DNA of 64,000 nt from assembly GCA_051453625.1 (NCBI GenBank), contig JBOZIK010000001.1, forward strand, positions 182,058,664-182,122,663, given 5' to 3'. Positions 58,153 through 64,000 of the stretch are shown piece by piece. The notes below the pieces were generated by a model, which was given only the letters and a program-made list of their open reading frames with translations, had not been told where the DNA came from and made no database searches. Source of the DNA: Welwitschia mirabilis. Taxonomy: Eukaryota > Gnetophyta > Gnetopsida > Welwitschiales. Position numbers and translations under genes: made by a program. Each line of letters begins with the position of its first letter. The first letter of the stretch is position 1.

Positions 58153-59062
58153 NNNNNNNNNNNNNNNNNNNNNNNNNNNNNNNNNNNNNNNNNNNNNNNN
58201 NNNNNNNNNNNNNNNNNNNNNNNNNNNNNNNNNNNNNNNNNNNNNNNNNNNNNNNNNNNNNNNNNNNNNNNNNNNNNNNNNNNNNNNNNNNNNNNNNNNN
58301 NNNNNNNNNNNNNNNNNNNNNNNNNNNNNNNNNNNNNNNNNNNNNNNNNNNNNNNNNNNNNNNNNNNNNNNNNNNNNNNNNNNNNNNNNNNNNNNNNNNN
58401 NNNNNNNNNNNNNNNNNNNNNNNNNNNNNNNNNNNNNNNNNNNNNNNNNNNNNNNNNNNNNNNNNNNNNNNNNNNNNNNNNNNNNNNNNNNNNNNNNNNN
58501 NNNNNNNNNNNNNNNNNNNNNNNNNNNNNNNNNNNNNNNNNNNNNNNNNNNNNNNNNNNNNNNNNNNNNNNNNNNNNNNNNNNNNNNNNNNNNNNNNNNN
58601 NNNNNNNNNNNNNNNNNNNNNNNNNNNNNNNNNNNNNNNNNNNNNNNNNNNNNNNNNNNNNNNNNNNNNNNNNNNNNNNNNNNNNNNNNNNNNNNNNNNN
58701 NNNNNNNNNNNNNNNNNNNNNNNNNNNNNNNNNNNNNNNNNNNNNNNNNNNNNNNNNNNNNNNNNNNNNNNNNNNNNNNNNNNNNNNNNNNNNNNNNNNN
58801 NNNNNNNNNNNNNNNNNNNNNNNNNNNNNNNNNNNNNNNNNNNNNNNNNNNNNNNNNNNNNNNNNNNNNNNNNNNNNNNNNNNNNNNNNNNNNNNNNNNN
58901 NNNNNNNNNNNNNNNNNNNNNNNNNNNNNNNNNNNNNNNNNNNNNNNNNNNNNNNNNNNNNNNNNNNNNNNNNNNNNNNNNNNNNNNNNNNNNNNNNNNN
59001 NNNNNNNNNNNNNNNNNNNNNNNNNNNNNNNNNNNNNNNNNNNNNNNNNNNNNNNNNNNNNN
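58153..59062. other. Assembly gap (910 N)
   Basis: Lies between the 3' LTRs of B and C and hides both outer LTR ends and any sequence between them. Confidence 1.
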
Positions 59063-60335
59063 ATTCGGATCACTCCCGACTACACTAGCATGCTGTGTTA
59101 TGCATCTTATTTGTAATTAACAGGATTTAGATCAAGGCATGAAACATTTCATAAATATGCACCACAACAAGTATAGATAGAAGTTCACCTAAATATCATA
59201 ATCATAATGAAGGCACTAGGCTAAGAGTTAGAAAATTGATTTTCAATTTTCTTTTAGATTTTTTATCTGACAAAAACTGAAAGTAAATGAACAAGTAAAT
59301 GTAATTCAAGTGAATGAAAATGGATATGTAATGGATTCTACTTAAATCTTAGTCTTTCTATTACAAGGACTATCTTCTCTACAATTTATATCAATTAAGA
59401 AGAGCATATAACTAGTTCTTAACCAATATAAACTAAGAGATCTACCAAGTAGAATAATGAATGAAATATAAAATAGAATAAAAAAGAAATGCAAATCTAA
59501 TACTAAATAAGGTCAACCTGAACAAAGGTTGCCCTTATGATCTAGATCAATCATAGAGTTGTCATAATAAACTATGATCAATGTAAATCATAAGGAACAT
59601 ACAAGATGGAAATGAAATAACAATTGTATTAATTTAAATAGTATTTGGATTAACTTAAGAACTTTACATCCACTTATAGGCAGAATAACAACACCCCAAT
59701 GGAAAAGACTCAGCCTAACACTAAGGAAACTTCTTTTTGTAGCTGTGAATGGATTTCTTATCCTTTAAACTTCTATCACAGGCATATTAAGTACAAAAGA
59801 CAAAAATAGAAATGAAAGAGGGGAAAGATATTTATAGTTTTACATTGAGGTTCTAGAAACTAAACCCTACAAGTAATAAAAGAAATCCTAGTAGCCCATA
59901 TGGGTCACTTGATCCCATTATAAAGATATTTTTTTCTAACTATACAAAAATAGTTATCATCCTGACTAGCATTGGGATGACTTAGGGGACGTCACCCTAT
60001 GTCAAATATCTTTATGTTCTACTATCAACTTCGTAGCTTCTGTCTATGTCAGCAGTGTCATCGTTTTGCATATCATGGGGATGACATAGGAGACAACAAT
60101 ATTCCTTATCTTTAATCTCACAGGTAAATAAGCCTTTTGCATCCTTAATTCTTATTCTAATATATGCAGTGTTAAAATAAGATTGAGAAACTACCAAATA
60201 TGCTAAGAATTACATGTTTTACTGATCATCCTGTTAGATCTCCATAGTCACCAAAATTGCATTCAAACTTGTGTAAATGTCTTTCAAAAGAACTCAAAAT
60301 ATACCATCAAATTCCTACAAATTGGCATTATAACA
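59063..60335 (-). repeat. 3' LTR of element C
   Basis: The minus strand starts TGTTATAATGCCAATTTGTA at 60335. It carries two dyad clusters (60045-60090 with GTCATC...GGGGATGACATAGG, 59957-59995 with GGGACGTCACC), a TATA-like AACTATAAATATC at 59828-59838, and AAGGGCAACCTTTGTTCAGG at about 59520-59540, matching A and B. The outer end is near or within the gap. Confidence 0.8.
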
Positions 60336-61833
60336 TAGCCTTCTACTTAGCCTTACTAGTTCCTAATAAAATAAGTAATCAACTAGATTGTGAGCCTATT
60401 TGACTAAGATAAAATAGTGCTAAAAAGATGTAAATTGAGTTTCATTAAATTATGTAAGAAAATGATACCACTAATAGGTAACTGATACAAATGCTAAAAT
60501 TTTTTTTCTAATACCTCTAATTAATCGTGTTACTATGGAATAAATGAATACTATAGATAGATATAAATGATAAAAATGTAACTTTGAAGGCTTATGAAAT
60601 GAAAATATGTTTGCATATTATAGAAACAATGATAATGGAGTAATGTGACAGGCTTAAGTAGTGCTATATTTCAAAAAAGTGAGGTATTTAAGTTCATTAG
60701 TATCATCATAAAGGTAAAGAATAGGAGTAGATATAGCATTTTTTAGATGACTTGAAACATGGCTATGGAAAAACTTGTGAGTGTGCTACTAGATCCTACA
60801 AAGATAAAATTCATGAATTCTTAATTTATTCAAATAACATGAAAAAATAATCTAAATATCCCATTATAAGTGAGATCTTAAAATCTCAGAATATGAAAAA
60901 TCTGTGTTGAAAATTATATAATAACTCCCAAGAAGTAGTCCAACCTCCCCAATAGAACAAGCAAGATATTTCAAATTGCACCAAGAATAAATGAGAAGTG
61001 TCGTTCCCTCTGTCGTTGGCATGACAGGCATGTAACTATAATCATCAAATAAGTTATATAGAGAAAAATATAAAACCAAAAAAATTTGGACAATAAGCAA
61101 ACATAGAAAAAAAACAAAAATAAGATAGAAAATAGAAAAAAAAAATGAAGAAATAGCCTAAAGAACATCCTCAAGATGGAGAAGGGAAAGTTTATAGGAG
61201 AAGAAAATGCACTAAGTAAAAAGAAGAAATGCTTAAAGAATCATCAAATGTGCATGAACACATGGAAAAGGAGAATTAAAACTCACTAGATTATGTGAAT
61301 CTATCAAAATGAAAATAATAATCCTTTAGAAAAATTATGGATAAATATCAACAAGGAACTAAAAAATGATTATATCCATAATATGATGCTAAAAAAGTAT
61401 GGAAAATGACTTTAAAAAATTAAATAAAATAATTAAAGAAAAACTAAACTAAAAATGGATAATTAGTAACATGAATAAGATTACTTTTATACCCTAAATA
61501 CTAACCTAATAAATACCCTTAACAACAATCATAAAATCACCTAATAATAATGCATGACATAATGTAAAAATTCGTAAAGTTTTACTTGAATAGGTAATGA
61601 TTATTATGATGTCGAGTACACTAATGTTATCAAACAAGCAATGATAAGATAAAACACTATTTTAAAATAGAAACTTATAAGCTACCCTATTAAAACAATA
61701 CTAGAATCTAAAAGGTAGATTGATCAGTGGAAGTACTAAAAATAAATAAAGAAAAATAATTCTATAAAACAAGTAATGCCTTTGATGATATTAGAGATAT
61801 TACTAATCTCGTACCCTAAAAATGCAATTTATT

Positions 61834-61991
61834 TTTCCATGATAAGGGAGTGAAATGACTATTAGAGGAGTAAGGACTTACACAACATGATCAATGGACC
61901 CCCCAGTGGAGTTCCACAATTACCATATCACACTGTCAAAGGCCTCTTTTGAGAATATTTACCCTAGTGCACTTGTGTTAGAACATCATGA
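61834..61991 (-). promoter_or_regulatory. Conserved 3' UTR block, copy C, with hairpin
   Basis: Minus-strand copy of the block: ACACAAGTGCACTAGGGTAA, CAGTGTGATATGGTAATTGT, the hairpin GTGGAACTCCAC (61916-61927), GGGGGGTCCATTGATCATG and TAAGTCCTTACTCCTCTA. Confidence 0.65.
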
Positions 61992-62040
61992 TTACCATGT
62001 TTTGGAGATATAACATGAAAGAGCATGATTTTAGTACTTT

Positions 62041-62043
<3 letters not shown>

Positions 62044-62083
<40 letters not shown>
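62044..62083. repeat. (CT)n microsatellite
   Basis: About 20 CT units, that is (GA)n in the sense of element C. It sits where A and B have an A/G-rich tract just upstream of the conserved block, and ends 14 bp before an N gap. Confidence 0.95.
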
Positions 62084-62086
<3 letters not shown>

Positions 62087-62097
62087 ATCATTTCACA

Positions 62098-62835
62098 NNN
62101 NNNNNNNNNNNNNNNNNNNNNNNNNNNNNNNNNNNNNNNNNNNNNNNNNNNNNNNNNNNNNNNNNNNNNNNNNNNNNNNNNNNNNNNNNNNNNNNNNNNN
62201 NNNNNNNNNNNNNNNNNNNNNNNNNNNNNNNNNNNNNNNNNNNNNNNNNNNNNNNNNNNNNNNNNNNNNNNNNNNNNNNNNNNNNNNNNNNNNNNNNNNN
62301 NNNNNNNNNNNNNNNNNNNNNNNNNNNNNNNNNNNNNNNNNNNNNNNNNNNNNNNNNNNNNNNNNNNNNNNNNNNNNNNNNNNNNNNNNNNNNNNNNNNN
62401 NNNNNNNNNNNNNNNNNNNNNNNNNNNNNNNNNNNNNNNNNNNNNNNNNNNNNNNNNNNNNNNNNNNNNNNNNNNNNNNNNNNNNNNNNNNNNNNNNNNN
62501 NNNNNNNNNNNNNNNNNNNNNNNNNNNNNNNNNNNNNNNNNNNNNNNNNNNNNNNNNNNNNNNNNNNNNNNNNNNNNNNNNNNNNNNNNNNNNNNNNNNN
62601 NNNNNNNNNNNNNNNNNNNNNNNNNNNNNNNNNNNNNNNNNNNNNNNNNNNNNNNNNNNNNNNNNNNNNNNNNNNNNNNNNNNNNNNNNNNNNNNNNNNN
62701 NNNNNNNNNNNNNNNNNNNNNNNNNNNNNNNNNNNNNNNNNNNNNNNNNNNNNNNNNNNNNNNNNNNNNNNNNNNNNNNNNNNNNNNNNNNNNNNNNNNN
62801 NNNNNNNNNNNNNNNNNNNNNNNNNNNNNNNNNNN
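62098..62835. other. Assembly gap (738 N)
   Basis: Lies in the UTR of element C. Long frames that cross it are artefacts. Confidence 1.
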
Positions 62836-64000
62836 TAATGGTAAAAAAAAAGGGTCCTCCTCATGAAGAGGGGCTTTCAAAACAAGTGATTCTATCATGT
62901 TTAAGGTTTTATTAAGAGATGACTCATAAAGTTTTAATCTTTATTTATTAACCTTTTGAATTTTTCTAGTTTTTAGATCAAAGATATTAATTGAGCTATT
63001 TGAGTGTACTTTTTCTATATGATAAGGTTCTAACCATTTAGAAGTTAACTTGTTATGCAAAACATGTACTTAGGTGTTACACAGAAGGACAACTTGACTA
63101 GGTTCAAATTATTTATGAATAATATTTTTATCATGTCTAAACTTGGCTTGAGTTTTATGAATGAGTTAATGATGTAGAGTATCAATACGTTTTTCATCTA
63201 AATGATCAAGTTGGGCTAGTTTAATTTTAATATTATCATTCAAGTCTACAAGGTTAAGAAGATGGGTGGATTGATAATAATTATAGCAAACATCAACTGA
63301 TAACATACACACTTTACCATATACAAGTTCATAGGGTGAGAAACCTAAAGAGTTATGTCAAGTAGTACAGTAAGCCCAAAGAACAGCATTACGTTTAGTT
63401 TTCTTCTTGACAAAGAGTAATTTTTAAAGCATTTTCTTGATTCCTCTATTTGCGTTTTTATCTTGACCATTAGTTTGAGGATGATAGGCATAAGAAATTC
63501 TATGTTTAACACCAATGTATAAAAGAAGTTTTCAAAAAAGGTGATTAATGAAATGAGTTTTTTAATTACTAATGATAATCCATGGAAAATCAAATTGTTG
63601 GAAAATATACATTTGAATAAAGATGCAAATGTTTCGAGCATCATTTTTGATAGTAGGAACAACTTCAACCCGCTTAGTAACATAATCTACAGCTATAAGG
63701 CTATAATTTTTCTTATGGGAAGGTGGTGTAATTACGCCTATAAAGTCAATTTCCTAGTAATCAAAAGGTTTACATTCAAGTATGAGTTTAAGGGACATAT
63801 CATGAAAACAAATTATGCTAACATAGCATTGACATGCATCACACTTCTTAGAAAAATTAAATGAGTCTTTAAAAAGAGTAGGTCAATAAAAACCAAAGTG
63901 AATAATTTTCATGATGGTCTTTTGACCACTAAAGTGTTCTCCACATATCCTACCATAACCAAGTTTTAAGATTTCTATTGTTTCCCATTCAAGTACATAA
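62836..64000 (-). pseudogene. Element C integrase, runs off the right edge
   Basis: The minus strand reads GEHFSGQKTIMKIIHFGFYW then PTLFKDSFNFSKKCDACQCY (HHCC zinc-binding domain, 63960-63830), EIDFIGVITPPSHKKNYSLI (first catalytic Asp intact), VDYVTKRVEVVPTIKNDA, IISN..THFINHLF (second Asp is Asn), TNGQDKNANRGIKK (Glu replaced by Gly), FSPYELVYGKVCMLSVDV, LAQLDHLDEKRIDTL, and the C-terminal NKLTSKWLEPYHIEKVHSNS then KTRKIQKVNK. Sequence and order match A's integrase, and C is better preserved at several points. The 112-codon minus frame 63345-63683 and the plus frame 63541-63864 are out-of-frame or antisense readings of it. Confidence 0.9.

Larger units (their letters stand above)
60336..62097 (-). 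other. 3' UTR of element C
   Basis: On the minus strand this is the UTR between integrase and LTR. It shares the polypurine region GGCTAAGTAGAAGGCTA (60336-60352) and the conserved block (61834-61991) with A and B. The frames at 60864-61174 on the minus strand have no homologous motif. It is broken by a gap at 62098. Confidence 0.75.

Noticed and set aside
63345-63864. Frames of 112 (minus) and 107 (plus) codons
   Set aside because: Both overlap element C integrase, whose motifs are read in a different minus-strand frame.

Overview
The window looks like plant nuclear heterochromatin. It is very AT-rich, it has assembly gaps (runs of 10-11 N and eight longer ones), and almost everything recognisable is a decayed LTR retrotransposon of the Ty1/copia or Ty3/gypsy type with plant-style primer-binding sites. 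I found no intact host gene, no rRNA or tRNA gene and no CRISPR array. The species cannot be named from this sequence. No open reading frame above about 140 codons survives outside N runs. The retroelement proteins read only through many TAA/TAG/TGA stops at Gln, Trp and Arg positions and through Asp-to-Asn and Glu-to-Lys changes. That is the pattern expected from long deamination of methylated cytosine.

Layout, left half. At 1-3440 lies a minus-strand copia remnant that runs off the left edge, probably with its 5' LTR from about 3443. At 4468-6971 is a small plus-strand copia element with both LTRs, whose gag is joined directly to RNase H. The stretch 6972-10740 is unassigned apart from a TA/CA microsatellite. 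A minus-strand Athila-like gag-protease scrap lies at 10740-12000. Element A, a plus-strand Athila-like gypsy, starts at 13010 with LTR, tRNA-Asp-like primer site, gag, protease, RT, RNase H, integrase and a long 3' UTR. Its UTR is interrupted at 22298 by element D (22298-29219, minus-strand copia with 1.35-kb LTRs and a PF20167-like ORF in the place of most of pol). A second PF20167-like remnant (29220-30594) and a gap follow. Element A resumes at 31335 and ends in its 3' LTR (31806-32858).

Layout, right half. Element E (about 34448-41162, minus-strand copia) is interrupted by an LTR of an A-related family (36050-36541). Element F (41174-44960) is a plus-strand chromovirus-like gypsy. Element G (47560-51642) is a plus-strand Athila-like element cut inside integrase by element B (from 51643). 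B is a close relative of A that keeps gag and protease but lacks RT, RNase H and nearly all of integrase. Element C (59063-64000, minus strand) is a third relative lying tail-to-tail with B.

The most unusual signals are non-coding features shared by A, B, C and the LTR at 36 kb. One is a recurring GTCATC...GATGAC dyad upstream of the LTR TATA boxes and in the UTRs. Another is a conserved block of about 150 bp in the 3' UTR with a short hairpin, preceded by a purine tract that has become a (GA)n microsatellite in C. Also notable are the PF20167-like ORFs in or beside retroelements, and B as a possible trans-mobilised derivative. None of this amounts to a demonstrated new system.
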